From the NCBI GenBank assembly GCA_907163375.1, contig CAJQUW010008720.1, positions 186,001-250,000 of the forward strand: a DNA stretch of 64,000 nucleotides, in the 5' to 3' direction. Shown here in pieces: positions 45,918-56,841 of the stretch. Origin of the DNA: Prostheceraeus crozeri (taxonomy: Eukaryota > Platyhelminthes > Polycladida > Euryleptidae). The notes below the pieces were generated by a model that saw nothing but the letters and a program-made list of their open reading frames with translations, did no database searches and was not told the origin of the DNA. The stretch's first letter is position 1. Every line of letters begins with the position of its first letter. Position numbers and translations under genes: made by a program.

Positions 45918-46827
45918 CAGGGTTCCCGCGGCCCTTGAAAACCCTTAAATTTTTAAAAGACAAATTCAAGGCCTTGAATACCCTTGAATTTTGAAATCGC
46001 CCTTGAAAACCCTTGAATTTTGATGAAGTCATCAATTTCAATATTTTGCGTGTCAAAATTTTGATGTGATCTACATATCATGTAACACAATCACTTAATT
46101 TTGGCCAGCGAGAAAAAGGAAGAGCTCTTTTCTATCAACGTCGAACTCAATAAACTTAAATCTGTCTGATTCATTCACGATTACCAAGCTTTCATGTGAT
46201 CTGATCTACGCATACGCATTTTGTTATCCATCAAAGTTGTTACGAATTTAATCAGAACTTTTTTATCAATTTTTTTTATGAGAGTTGTTAATCCTGAACT
46301 GTATTGTTATGATCTGAGATTTTTTAGAGTTTATTAAAAAGCTGCAACCACTGAGATTTTTTTTCACAATCATTCACATGTACTAACTCTTGCTTAAGTC
46401 AAAATAGCTTTCTCATTTGCGTGGAGAGATTACACATGTAATGCCTCTATATGTTATACAATTCCGCAGGTAATTTGTGTTCGAAGTTGGCAACCAACGC
46501 GATAACACATTTTGCGTTATTCACCTATAATTGTCCCGTTTGTTAACTGCTGCCGTCAAGTCGGCTACGACGTCTAACCAGTATGGCACATCTGTCGCTG
46601 CGGCTTCTGGCCGCCTCATAGATCTTTAACTGAATATTCAAATATTTAACATATATTTCTATTGATTTTCTACTCATTTTGATATGTAAAAATGATCTAT
46701 TGAATCATGGAAAATGTATTTCAATACTTATATATGAGAAATCTCAAATTTACGTTGCCCTTGAAAATCATTGATTTTGCCCTTGAAAACCCTTGAATTT
46801 TTTGTTCGAAAAGCCGCGGGAACCCTG
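45918..46827. mobile_element. hAT-type MITE with CCCTTGAA subterminal repeats
   Basis: The termini CAGGGTTCCCGCGG and CCGCGGGAACCCTG are exact complements. The left region has five or more CCCTTGAA(A/T) words and the right region three. The flanking duplication is eroded (GTCGATCA on the left, TATCA remaining on the right). It is 910 bp and non-coding. Confidence 0.75.
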
Positions 46828-47035
46828 TATCAGTGTTGCCAGGCCTACGCAATTTTGGGCAGCTGCGCAATTTTTACGGTGACTGTGCAATTGCACAATG
46901 AAAATGATTTTACGCCACTTCTTGCGCAAAAATCTTCTTGACTTATTCAATTACTTATTCGGTTGAAAAACCGGCATAGATTGTCCAAATCATCTCTGAA
47001 CAAAGTCCTGTTCGTGAAAGACCATCTATTGTCAA

Positions 47036-47721
47036 CACGGTGGTCAGGAAGGTCGCGAAAGTTCGAAAAAAAGGGGGGATGATTTGTTTTGAAAAAATTG
47101 GTCTTATTAGAGCAAGAGAAGTTATTCTAAAGAAATTAGAAAATCTTTCATCGAGCCCATATTGAGAAAATGGAATTTATTGATTTTTGAAAATCGATGA
47201 TTATTGGAAATCAATAATTTGTGATTTTAGCGCACTTACTGAAATTGGGGATGAACGTTGGACAACAAATATAGAACTGTGTATTCTTCTGCTAAGTTTA
47301 GTCACAACTTTTGACATTTTTATCGAGCCGCTTAGTAGAAAATCGATAATTATCGATTTGATCGATCAACATTTTTCTAAATATTGGCAGAAATCAGTGG
47401 AAGTTGCTGCAAATAAAAATTGGGCAGACTTGGTTGATGTCACATATGTTACTCATCTGCATGCTTGTTACCTCAGGCGCTGAGGTATAGAAATCCATCG
47501 AGCCCTTACGGAATAAATCATGTGAATGTCTGACGCATGCATTGCATTTATTATTTTGGACTAGACCTATTATGTAATTTTGTCCTCACCATAGCTCCTT
47601 AAATACTAATTGGGCGAATTCGATTAACTACCTTCATGTCACTGGAATATTGTCTTGGTAGGTACGTACGTTATCTAGGAAATACATCGAGCCCTTACAG
47701 AATAAATCATGTGAATGTCTG
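47036..47721 (+). repeat. Left inverted arm of the Chapaev-like element
   Basis: It matches the right arm base for base without indels; I noticed four substitutions in 686. It contains TCGAGCC-type words at about 47153, 47325, 47497 and 47687, the last two embedded in a repeated block reading CATCGAGCCCTTACNGAATA. An open frame of 98 codons (47187-47483, from TTG, no ATG) contains DDYWKSIICDFSALTEIGDE and LVDVTYVTHLHACYLRR. It is mirrored in the other arm and may be an exon relic or non-coding. Confidence 0.95.
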
Positions 47722-48135
47722 GCATATGGGTTACTGTGTATGACTGTGTATGTATATATTTTACTGTATATGACTGCCCTCAAGTACTACTATTTAGGCG
47801 ATTTTTTAGTTCATTTTATGTTAATAGGGTATTGAATTGTTGCGTACAAACGACATCTGATTAATATATCGGGCGCTTGTTCAGTGAATTATACCTTGTT
47901 TCTTGCCAGCATTGCATGTAGTGTTCATTCGTGCCTAATTTAGTTGACAACTTTTCGTTGTTACTTAATAAACATCAGCAAAACTCTTGAGCCAAGCTGT
48001 GATGTTGGTTCTGCAGCCAAAACGTCTTTGAGTCATTATGGCTCATTATCCATCAAAGCTAAACCGGTCTCTTTTCATTCTATTCAGCATAAATACGCAT
48101 GTCCCCATCTGTCAACTGAATACTTCGATTAGCTA

Positions 48136-49224
48136 CAGATTGTTTCATAAAAAATGGATCACCCTTAAACATCGCCTTAACTTCAACTTTGTCTAATTCC
48201 GCCAAACTTGAACGAATTTCTCTGAAATTTGAAAGATATGTCAGTTGTGCTTACTAATATCATTGTTGGAAATTTCAAGCATGAATATTGAGTTGTTTTC
48301 CTGTTACAGATAAAAAAGTAGTAGATAATTTGATCTTCATTTAGCAGTGTTACACAAAATAATACTTCACTCTTATAAAATTACATTTGTTTCCTTTGTT
48401 ATGTAATATGTTGTTCTACAAGCCAAAATCTATCAAGCAAAACAAAAATAAAGAAAATCGGTCAATCAGAGCCAGTATAGCACCATTATTCATCAACAAT
48501 AATGTAACTGCTACATGTGATTAACTGGACTTCATGTTCCATAGCTTCCTGACTTCGTTGCGGTGGTGTTGGCAGCACTCCTGATTGCTTTCAGCTAGAA
48601 ATCTATCTCTTACCGGTTGAAAACAATACAAAGCACAAATGAACAATAACGAGATCGTATTCACAAAAGGCAAAGTGTCAGCCTTGCTAGAACTACTTCA
48701 CATACAGCAAGGAACCATGAATTCTGAACGCTATGTGAATGTTTTACGAATGAACATTGGCCAAATGACAGATCAACTTGGTGATCCATCGACTTGGTTA
48801 TTTATGGATGATAATGCTACGTGTCACAGGAGTAGTAGAGTCAACTTATGCAAGTCTCAATTAGGGCTTAGGACATTATCTTGGCCAGCTCGTTCTCCTG
48901 ATCTGAATCCCATAGAAAATGTATGGAGTATTCTGAAACGTAACGTTCATCGTTCACTGCTACCTACAGATGGCGTATCACAACTTACGTCACTGTTAAA
49001 AAGAGAGTGGAGAAAGTTAGATCTTGGTAATGTCATTGACAATAAGGGTAGGGCCACAAAATATTAGCTTCTTAAGAACCGTTACTGTATCATAGCTTAT
49101 CAGATTATATAAGGACATTTAAATATATTAGGGACATGAAATAACATGAAAAATGCTTTCTGTATCATACTTATGTTTTATTTAGTCAAATTTTAGGATG
49201 ATCCACTTTTTATGAAACGGACTA
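48136..49224 (+). mobile_element. Tc1-like element nested in the Chapaev-like spacer
   Basis: The ends, read inward, are CAGATTGTTTCATAAAAAAT and TAGTCCGTTTCATAAAAAGT, each followed by GGATCA. TA lies outside both (48134-48135 and 49225-49226). It is 1089 bp. It carries only the C-terminal part of a transposase, so it is internally deleted. Confidence 0.8.
48639..49067 (+). pseudogene. Tc1 transposase C-terminal fragment, 142 aa
   Basis: The open frame from ATG contains the second catalytic Asp in WLFMDDNATCHRSSR. The third acidic position is in SPDLNPIENVWSILKRNVHR, the DDE signature of Tc1/mariner transposases. The helix-turn-helix domain and the first catalytic Asp are missing, so the protein cannot transpose by itself. 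The ORF is otherwise uninterrupted. It lies between Tc1-type ends. Confidence 0.85.
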
Positions 49225-49551
49225 TAGTTGCAATTTGATATTAACAATACAGTGTCAATACATATCAAATCGAAGCGTGGAGATCTATTCAGGAACTCAT
49301 GCGATCTTATTGTTATCGAGAAGCGAGAATAATTGTCCATGATCGCATCTTGATTGGAAGTTAATTCTCGATTTCATAGTTTGTCGCAGTTTGTTGAATC
49401 ATTCAAGTCATTTCATTTCAATGTACCGAAGACGAAGAGGACTCACGAAGAGTGTAGGATAGCGGTATGTCTGTGGAGGCAAATCTGACCGTGATGAAGC
49501 GATAACAGAGACTCTCTTACATTTGATTAAACAATATGTCATTCATAATTT

Positions 49552-50228
49552 ATGATCGAGGATGATAGACTGCCATCTGGATTATGCAAAACTGATCTAA
49601 ACCTGTTGCATGAATACAAGAATGGAGTCTATCGAAAAAAGCTCAAAGTTCAGTCATTTGAACAATATGCAAAATGTGTTACACGACGTGGATGCGAAAA
49701 TGGTCAGTGCCAAGTTTGTAATATTGCAAGAAGCTCTCCTTTCTCGGGGAATATGCCGACATAACCCAAGCGTGGACGACCTCCGGTTCCCCCGGATACT
49801 TCATCACAAGGTGCACAAATGTCATTACAGCCGACCAACATCAAGCTCTGTCCAAAATGCCTATCTGTAGTTGGAAGATGATACAGTCATTCATGTACGA
49901 AAGCAGAAAAAATCAAGAATCATTGATCAAAGATCATTGAGATTTGACTTCCAAGAAAAAATTTGCAGAGTTCGAAACTTCCTACTTGGGTTTGGGCATC
50001 GGCATCACTCCGAAAGTCAATATCTTGATTCGACATGCTCCCGAATTTTGTTGGCGGTATGGTAAATCGCTGGGCCAATACTCAGAACAGGTATCAGAGT
50101 CTGCTCATGTTGCGCTAAAGGAATTGTGGATGAAGCGTAAAGTGAATGATCTTTCAAATCCACGATATGAACAAGCATTTGTAACATTTCATGTTATTTG
50201 TCGGTTACAGGGAGATCGGTTGCAATAA
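49552..50228 (+). pseudogene. Remains of the Chapaev-like element's protein
   Basis: The first piece reads LPSGLCKTDLNLLHEYKNGV, then CENGQCQVC, an AT-hook-like RGRPP and CPKCLSVVGR stop YSHSC, a probable zinc-binding region. The second piece (49944-50228) reads GIGITPKVNILIRHAPEFCW and then YGKSLGQYSEQVSESAHVAL. A Glu-rich helix of this sort carries the last catalytic residue in several RNase-H-like transposases. The expected DDE core between the pieces is absent, with stops and frame changes present. Assignment to the surrounding element is by position; the family is uncertain. Confidence 0.5.
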
Positions 50229-50645
50229 TACTTTTCATAAAGTGTGTTTTTTATCATCACTGATGCTGGAAATGACATCAGACTTTCATTACTGGGACCT
50301 GTTTATATTGCACTTAATATTATAATAATACTCGTTCACGGAACAAAGAACAGTGCAAATTAGTGGGGTTGCGAACAAAAGTCATTAAAATGTACATTGG
50401 TAAAGTCAATAAATTGATCATTTCATATTAAAGGAACAAAGAGACATGCTATTATGAATTATCCTAACCTTTATTTCTCGTAAAATAAAACATATTTAAG
50501 ATCACGGCACAATAAGTAGGAGTGAAACTGACTGAAGCTGACTAACAAAAAATAAAGAACAAATGCATGAATTTAACTTTTCTAAAAATCCAAAAAATGG
50601 ACATTAGGCCTATTGACATAGTATTTCAAAATGAAATCCATTTGT

Positions 50646-51331
50646 CAGACATTCACATGATTTATTCTGTAAGGGCTCGATGTATTTCCTAGATAACGTA
50701 CGTACCTACCAAGACAATATTCCAGTGACATGAAGGTAGTTAATCGAATTCGCCCAATTAGTATTTAAGGAGCTATGGTGAGGACAAAATTACATAATAG
50801 GTCTAGTCCAAAATAATAAATGCAATGCATGCGTCAGACATTTACATGATTTATTCCGTAAGGGCTCGATGGATTTCTATACCTCAGCGCCTGAGGTAAC
50901 AAGCATGCAGATGAGTAACACATGTGACATCAACCAAGTCTGCCCAATTTTTATTTGCAGCAACTTCCACTGATTTCTGCCAATATTTAGAAAAATGTTG
51001 ATCGATCAAATCGATAATTATCGATTTTCTACTAAACGGCTCGATAAAAATGTCAAAAGTTGTGACTAAACTTAGCAGAAGAATACACAGTTCTATATTT
51101 GTTGTCCAACGTTCATCCCCAATTTCAGTAAGTGCGCTAAAATCACAAATTATTGATTTCCAATAATCATCGATTTTCAAAAATCAATAAATTCCATTTT
51201 CTCAATATGGGCTCGATGAAAGATTTTCTAATTTCTTTAGAATAACTTCTCTTGCTCTAATAAGACCAATTTTTTCAAAACAAATCATCCCCCCTTTTTT
51301 TCGAACTTTCGCGACCTTCCTGACCACTGTG
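50646..51331 (-). repeat. Right inverted arm of the Chapaev-like element
   Basis: It is the mirror of 47036-47721. Its terminus reads CACAGTG exactly where the left reads CACGGTG. The mirrored 98-codon frame (51180-50884) differs at two residues (Leu to Phe, Tyr to Cys). Near-identity of the arms beside a badly decayed spacer implies recent arm homogenisation or recent mobilisation as a passive element. Confidence 0.95.
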
Positions 51332-51529
51332 TCAAAGGATGCAAAGTCGCATCAAATTTCTTTCATCCCATAATTGATTCCCTTATTGAAAGGAACTCAT
51401 ACCGCAATGTCTGAGGCTAAATGCACGGAAAAAGATGCAGTGGAAGAATAAAAAAAGAAGCCGAAGAAAGATTTAAAGCTAAAATTTCGTTCAAGGAAAA
51501 TGCTAGTCGTGATCTTCAGACTTCAGAGA
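51332..51529. other. Residual sequence of the old hAT element
   Basis: A short open frame (51421 on, MHGKRCSGRIKKEAEERFKA) is cut off by the start of the LINE near 51530. It may be old hAT-element sequence continuing from 46960-47035. No family is recognised. Confidence 0.3.
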
Positions 51530-52050
51530 TTCTCCTCTGTGTTCATTGTAGTTGGACGATGGTCCCCCCTCCCCCTTTCCATCTTGGGGAACCAGAGCAA
51601 CTGGTATGGGGCGCGTCCACAGGTGGCGGATAGTGGAATGCCCTTCAGCAATGAAGGTTAGCTGCGAATTAAATAAGCAGCCGCGGACCAAAGCGGCAAG
51701 TTCATCAGGGGAGAGGAGCTGACAGGAGACGCTGTAAGCTATAAAACTTCTCACAACCCAATGACGACTTGTGACAAGGCGAGTGCGGCCGCCTTTCAAT
51801 AAGCCTAGATAGGAAGGGGTGCAGACCAACGGCATCCACGCAGGCACTGCTGCTGTTCTAAGCAAGGTCACCGGCTTCGGGCGTGTGAGTGCTTGGGGGA
51901 TGAACAGCAAGGAAATCAAGACAACAACCTGCTGCCTTGTAGGTACTTCTCATCCATTGATGTGAGAAGGCTAGGTCCACGACCAATAATCGTGGTTGGT
52001 GTCAGCAAGGGCATGCGACCGCTAAAAACTTTGCTCCAAACCTATTATGA

Positions 52051-53004
52051 ATGATGGCTCAAAATCAATTGGCCCCTAGTGCCCGGCAGCCTTTAAGTAG
52101 GCATGGGGTGCTAAGAACTTCCGGGGAGTTGAACCAAAAGTTTAAATTCGGTTCAGTGAACGTAGGTTCGCTGTGTGGAAGAAGTAGAGAGGTGGTGGAG
52201 ATGCTCGGCAGGAGAGGAATCGATATATGTTGTGTGCAGGAGACACAGTATAAGGGAAATGGATGTCGATTCATTGGTGACGGACCGGAGAGGTTTAAGC
52301 TGTGGTGGAGTGGAGAGAAGAAAGGAAGAGGTGGTGTTGGCATATTCGTGAGAGATGGCTTAGTAGATCACGTACTACAAGTGGAACGGATGAGTTCGAG
52401 AGCAATAAAGCTGAGTTTGGTCCTCGGAGAAAAGGTGACCCACGTGTTCTCGGTGTATGCCCCACAAAGTGGGAAAACGGATGAGGACAAAGATCGCTTC
52501 TGGGAAGATCTTGATGACGGAGTGAAGACTGTGGCCCAATCTGAATCTCTAATTGTAGCTGGGGATCTTAACGGTCATGTAGGGTGCAACCGATTCGGTT
52601 TCGAAGAGATCATGGGACCTTTCGGGTTCGGAGAAAGGAATAGAGACGGTGAACAAATCCTCGATTTTTGCCTTGGGAATGAAATGAAGATTGTAAATAC
52701 ACTATACGCAAAGGACGATGAAAAGAAGATAACATACAAAAGTGATGACAGTCGAAAGCAAATTGATTTTATGCTGATGAGGAAAGAAGAATGTGCTTCT
52801 GTTCGGGATTGCAAAGTAATTCCTGGCGAAGCATGTCTAACACAGCATCGTCTACTTGCCATGGATATAGTGAGAAAGGGCTTTGAACATCCGAGGAAGA
52901 GAATAAACGCACGAAAGATTAAGGTCTGGAAACTTCGTGATCAAGAAAACAGAAAGCTGTTTGAAGAGAGACAGGCAAAGAACAGAGTTGGGGACGCACG
53001 GTGA
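52051..53004 (+). pseudogene. LINE APE endonuclease domain
   Basis: The ORF from ATG (317 codons) has the apurinic endonuclease signatures. These are VNVGSL (Asn37), CVQET (Glu64), GVGIFVRD, VYAPQSG, AGDLNGHVG (near residue 170), QIDFML (near 230) and LTQHRLL (His near 270). It nicks target DNA to prime reverse transcription in this class. The frame ends at a TGA near 53004 caused by a frameshift, because the downstream sequence continues the same protein in another frame. The domain itself appears intact. It resembles the endonuclease found in RTE-related elements, but I leave the clade open. Confidence 0.9.
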
Positions 53005-53005
53005 A

Positions 53006-54511
53006 TGGGATCAGTTTCAGGACAATATCCTGAAAACAGCGGAAGAAGTCTGTGGAGTAACAAGAGGCAAAAAGAGACAAATACAAAGGGAGACGTGGTG
53101 ATGGAATGAGACTGTTCAAGAGGCAATAAAAGATAAAAAGATGGCATACAAAAGGTGGCAGCAGTCAAGAAGTCAAGCTGATCGTGAAGTTTACAAAAAT
53201 AAGTCACGACTGGCAAAGAAGGAGGTTGCGATTTCCAGACAAGCCGGTTGGAAGGCCTGGGGAAAGAATTTGAGCGCCGCAGAAATGCAGCAGAAAATGT
53301 TCAAGGTTGCGAAACAGATGAAAAGGGATCGGAAGGATGTTAACCAGAGGAGATACATCAAGGATGTTAATGGACAGACTTTCACGAGGGAAGAAGATGT
53401 GTGCAGACGATGGAAGGAGTATTTTTCCAAGCTTCTGAACGAGAGCAACGAATTTACCGTGAAAGGAATCGACGCAACTGAAGGACCCATTAAAGAAATT
53501 TCCAAGGAATTAATGCGCGCGGCCCTTCGAAGCATGAAGAAAGGAAAAGCTCCTGGACCGTCAGGGCTTTCAGCAGAGTTGATGAGAGTAGTGGAGGAGG
53601 TGGTTATTGAGGAGGTGACGCCCATCTTTCAGAAAGCTATGGAATCGAAAGAAATTCCTACAGCTTAGCAGAAAAGCCTGACGATCCCATTGTACAAGGA
53701 TAAGGGAGACTCGCTGAACTGTGGATCGTACAGAGGCATTCGGCTTCTGGAACATGGATTCAAGCTGTTTGAAAAGGTTCTCGAAGAGAGACTTAAGAAG
53801 CTCGTGCAAGTGGATGCTCGCCAATTTGGGTTCTCGAGTGGGAAGTCGACGACTGATGCGATTTTTGTTGTACGTCAAGTACAAGAAAAGTATACGCAGG
53901 TGCGAAAGAAGTTGCTTCATGTATTTGTGGACTTGGAGAAGGCCTTTGACCGAGTGCCGCGTGCAGTTATTGAGTGGGCACTTCGTCGGCAAAATGTGCC
54001 CCAGTACCTCGTAGCATCTGTAATGTCACTATACAAGCATACATCCTCGAAAGTGGTGACATTAGCAAGCATGTCAGAAGAGTTTCAGATCAGTGTCGGT
54101 GTCCATCAAGGTTCAGCGCTGAGCCCGTTACTTTTCTTGATTGTAATGGAGGAGGCGACCAAAGAATGCAAAGGTGATGGTCCCTGGGAGTTACTTTATG
54201 CGGACGCCAAGAGTGAGGCAAAGGAGCTATTCTGCAGATGGAAGACTGACCTTGAACAACGCGGTCTCAAAGTGAACATGCAGAAGACAAAGATTATGGT
54301 CACAGGAAAGAAGGTGCAAAACGCGAAGCAGTCTGGCAAGTGGTCGTGTGGGTGCTGTGGCAGGGGAGTTGGTGTCAATTCCATCCTTTGTGTCTCCTGT
54401 AAGAAATGGTGTCACAGGAAATGTGCTCGTCTGCGAAAGGTGACAGGAATTGCAAACTTTCGCTGTCCGACTTGCATGGACACAATGACATACCAGAGGA
54501 CGACTCCTTGA
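53006..54511 (+). pseudogene. LINE RT with deleted catalytic motif and internal zinc finger
   Basis: The frame continues from the endonuclease. It shows AALRSMKKGKAPGPSGLSAE, a TAG at 53666 where Trp is expected (before QKSLTIPLYKDKGD), the catalytic-Asp motif VFVDLEKAFDRVPRAVIEWA, and motif B SVGVHQGSALSPLLF. Motif C is damaged: ELLYAD runs directly into AKSEAKELF, so the second Asp and the following residues are missing. A finger CGCCGRG...CVSCKKWCHRKC...CPTC (54350-54480) sits between RT and the C-terminal domain. Polymerase activity must be lost. Confidence 0.9.
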
Positions 54512-55131
54512 ACTTTGACGGCCTCTCCGTAGAGGAAGTGCATGAGTTCTGCTATTTGGGTGATGTGCTTAGCTGCGATGCAGGAGCAGAGAAGGCGGTG
54601 GGGTCCAGAATTTCGGCAGCATGGTTGAAGTGGAGGGATCTTAGCAGCCTGCTGTGCAATAAAGACATCCCAATAATGTGTAGAGCGAAAGTGTACGAAA
54701 CGTGTGTGCGATCAGTACTATTATACGGAGCGGAAACCTGGCCGTTGACTCAGCAACAAAGAAGCCGACTTGAAGTGTGTGACCAGAGGATGCTGCGCTA
54801 CATGATGAAGATCAAGTGGAGAGACCGGGTCACTAATGACGATGTAATGGGAATGTGCGGGCTGACACACCTGAGGAACCGAATTCAACAGAGGAGGCTT
54901 CGATGGTTTGGTCATGTCAGGAGAGCGGAAGAGAATGTCATCGGGAGAATGGAATCCATGAAGGTGGAGGGAAAGCGCCCAGTTGGAAGACCAAAGAAAT
55001 CATGGCGAAACTGCGTTCAAGAAGACCTGGATGCCCTCAACATCAGCGAGCACCTTGCCCAAGATCGGGACCAGTGGAAGCGAGTCATCAAACTCCGTCC
55101 AACCTCAAGCAATGGGACAAGAAGGACGTAA
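54406..55131 (+). pseudogene. LINE C-terminal domain
   Basis: A different frame from the RT, joined by a slip near 54490 (DIPEDDSLNFDGLSVEEVHE). It contains FCYLGDVLSCDAGAEKAVGS, CVRSVLLYGAETWPLT, RMLRYMMKIKWRDRVTNDDV, RRLRWFGHVRRAEENVIGRM and the tail GRPKKSWRNCVQEDLDALNI. These are the standard C-terminal signatures of this LINE group and parallel the fragments at 12.4-13.5 kb and 26.3-26.8 kb. Confidence 0.9.
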
Positions 55132-55557
55132 AACGAGAAGTGAAGTGCAAAGTAAAGACATTTCCGAGATGCAAGAAGACAGCTAGCTGAAAAACACATG
55201 AAGCCAGTTTTTATCGGAACTTTCCGTGGCAATGCGCTCGAATGTGAATTGTCTTTGTTTAAAGTGTAATCATTAACATTAGAATAAAATAGTGAAATCA
55301 ATAACATTAGGCGGCAAAAATTCTAAACACTGGACATTTATTATGCCACTACCACTGACTGAGTTAATGTAACAGCTAGCTGACGTCAAATCAAGATAAG
55401 ACATTTCTAGTCCAATCAATATTTTGTACATATCTTGTTATTTGTCATGATTTATCCCTGCGATGTCCGGTTTATACTGCGGAATGATTTTGATTAATTT
55501 CTCCATTGTGTAATTATTTTATAGCCGGCTACAGCGATAGCTGAGATGGATTGATTA

Positions 55558-56841
55558 TAGAGCTGTGGGCTAGCCGCACCTGCTTGCACCGGTGCACCAA
55601 ACACCGAAAATTTTCTAAACTCAACTGAAGCACTGAAGGGTAACCGAAAAATAAGTTTTTTTCGCACCAGACTGGTAGATAATGAAGCCTTCAAGATCTT
55701 GAAGGTAGGGACTCTATCTTCTGTTCAGTGCTACTTTCATAAAGTACTGGGGAGATTCAACAAGCTTAGTAGATTTCTTTTAATTTTCTTTTGGCAAAAC
55801 TTGCTATTGACTCTCATAATACTTATCCGCAACCAGAAAATGGCAAAATGTTGCATTGACTAAATTACTGAGTCAGTGGCGAACGAAACGTCCGAGCTTT
55901 AATTGTTTCTTTTAAAAGACATCTACACGTGCAGTAAATAGCAAAGGAAGAGCTTTATGAAAAATACGAGATACAATGTCTCGTACAATATCTGAAATTA
56001 TCAGGAAAAACAGAATGAATCAAATTGCTATGCATGAGGGTCAACATCTAGACATTACTCGGTTTCAGACAGTCTCTCTGCAATGATGCAATGGTACCAG
56101 ATCATACGAAAAAATATTTCGGACAGACGCTGGATACATCTTAAGACTCTGGACTATGAGATTCCTATGAGACTATGAGATTGACGATGACATCACTGGA
56201 GAGTAAGAGACAAGCTGTATATGTCATGATTGGAAGGTCCCGTCTGCTGTTGCAGGCAAACTCAATATTTGTGTTTGCGTGAGCGCTTTCGAGGTCTGTC
56301 GGACATCATGATTATGATGAGCGCATGATTATGATGTTCGACGGACCTCAAAACCGCTCGCAAATATTGAGTTTTGCTACTTACAGCAGAGGGGACCTTT
56401 CAATCATGACTGTGACATACGCACTATGAAATTCCGGGATTCGATGTCGCAAGAAATGAGATTTTTGGCCCTAAACCGATCTCTCACGAACTCGAATAAT
56501 CTATGTTCATCATATGGGAGTAGGCAAAAACCAGTTCGTCACTTTTTCACATTTTTTCTCATCATCATGAAATGCATCAGTAATTTAATGATACAGCCTT
56601 GATTTTCAAAATGTTTAAAATGAATTGAATAATGTTCTAGTTGGATTAATCATATTGTATGCATGCTGAAAGATCATTTTTATATCTGTTGTGACTTCGA
56701 TTTGCAGATAGAACTAATTGATTTTAAGTAACTGTTTAGTAAAATGTCAACTTTTACTGTTTGATTAAAATTCAAACTTTTCGGTGCGCCGGGCTAAAAA
56801 CTGGGTCTCGCAAAAAACCCAGTGCACCGCGCACAGCCCTA
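55558..56841. mobile_element. hAT-type element with perfect target duplication
   Basis: The ends are TAGAGCTGTGGGC and, inward from the right, TAGGGCTGTGCGC. The perfect 8-bp duplication ATTGATTA lies at 55550-55557 and 56842-56849. Both subterminal regions have GGTGCAC/GCACC words. It has no transposase ORF. An imperfect hairpin (56222-56414) lies inside. Confidence 0.85.
56222..56414. repeat. Imperfect hairpin, about 90-bp arms
   Basis: The left arm begins TGTCATGATTGGAAGGTCCC. The right arm ends with GGGGACCTTTCAATCATGAC, its near complement. Shared blocks include CTCAATATTTG and GAGGTC(T/C)GTCG. The loop lies around ATGAGCG near 56320. It is shaped like a foldback MITE or a small-RNA precursor. 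Confidence 0.75.

Larger units (their letters stand above)
47036..51331. mobile_element. Chapaev-like (CMC) DNA transposon with 686-bp inverted arms
   Basis: The termini are CACGGTGGTCAGG on the left and, inward from the right, CACAGTGGTCAGG. TCAA lies directly outside both ends (47032-47035 and 51332-51335), a 4-bp target duplication. CAC-start termini with 4-bp duplications are known for the Chapaev branch of the CMC superfamily. The arms are 47036-47721 and 50646-51331. The spacer holds a Tc1 copy and remains of an unrecognised zinc-finger/RNase-H-like protein. The superfamily call rests on termini and duplication; the element is certain, the name is inference. Confidence 0.7.
51530..55310 (+). 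mobile_element. Near-full-length APE-type LINE
   Basis: A GC-richer leader (about 51530-52050) precedes an endonuclease ORF (52051-53004), an RT region (53006-54510) and a C-terminal domain (54406-55131). The 3' part ends near 55300 with AATAAAAT. Neither target duplication nor exact borders could be fixed. The coding region is broken in at least four places. Confidence 0.8.

Noticed and set aside
48639-49067. Tc1 fragment as the transposase of the surrounding long-arm element
   Set aside because: It has its own Tc1-type ends and TA flanks, so it is a separate nested insertion.
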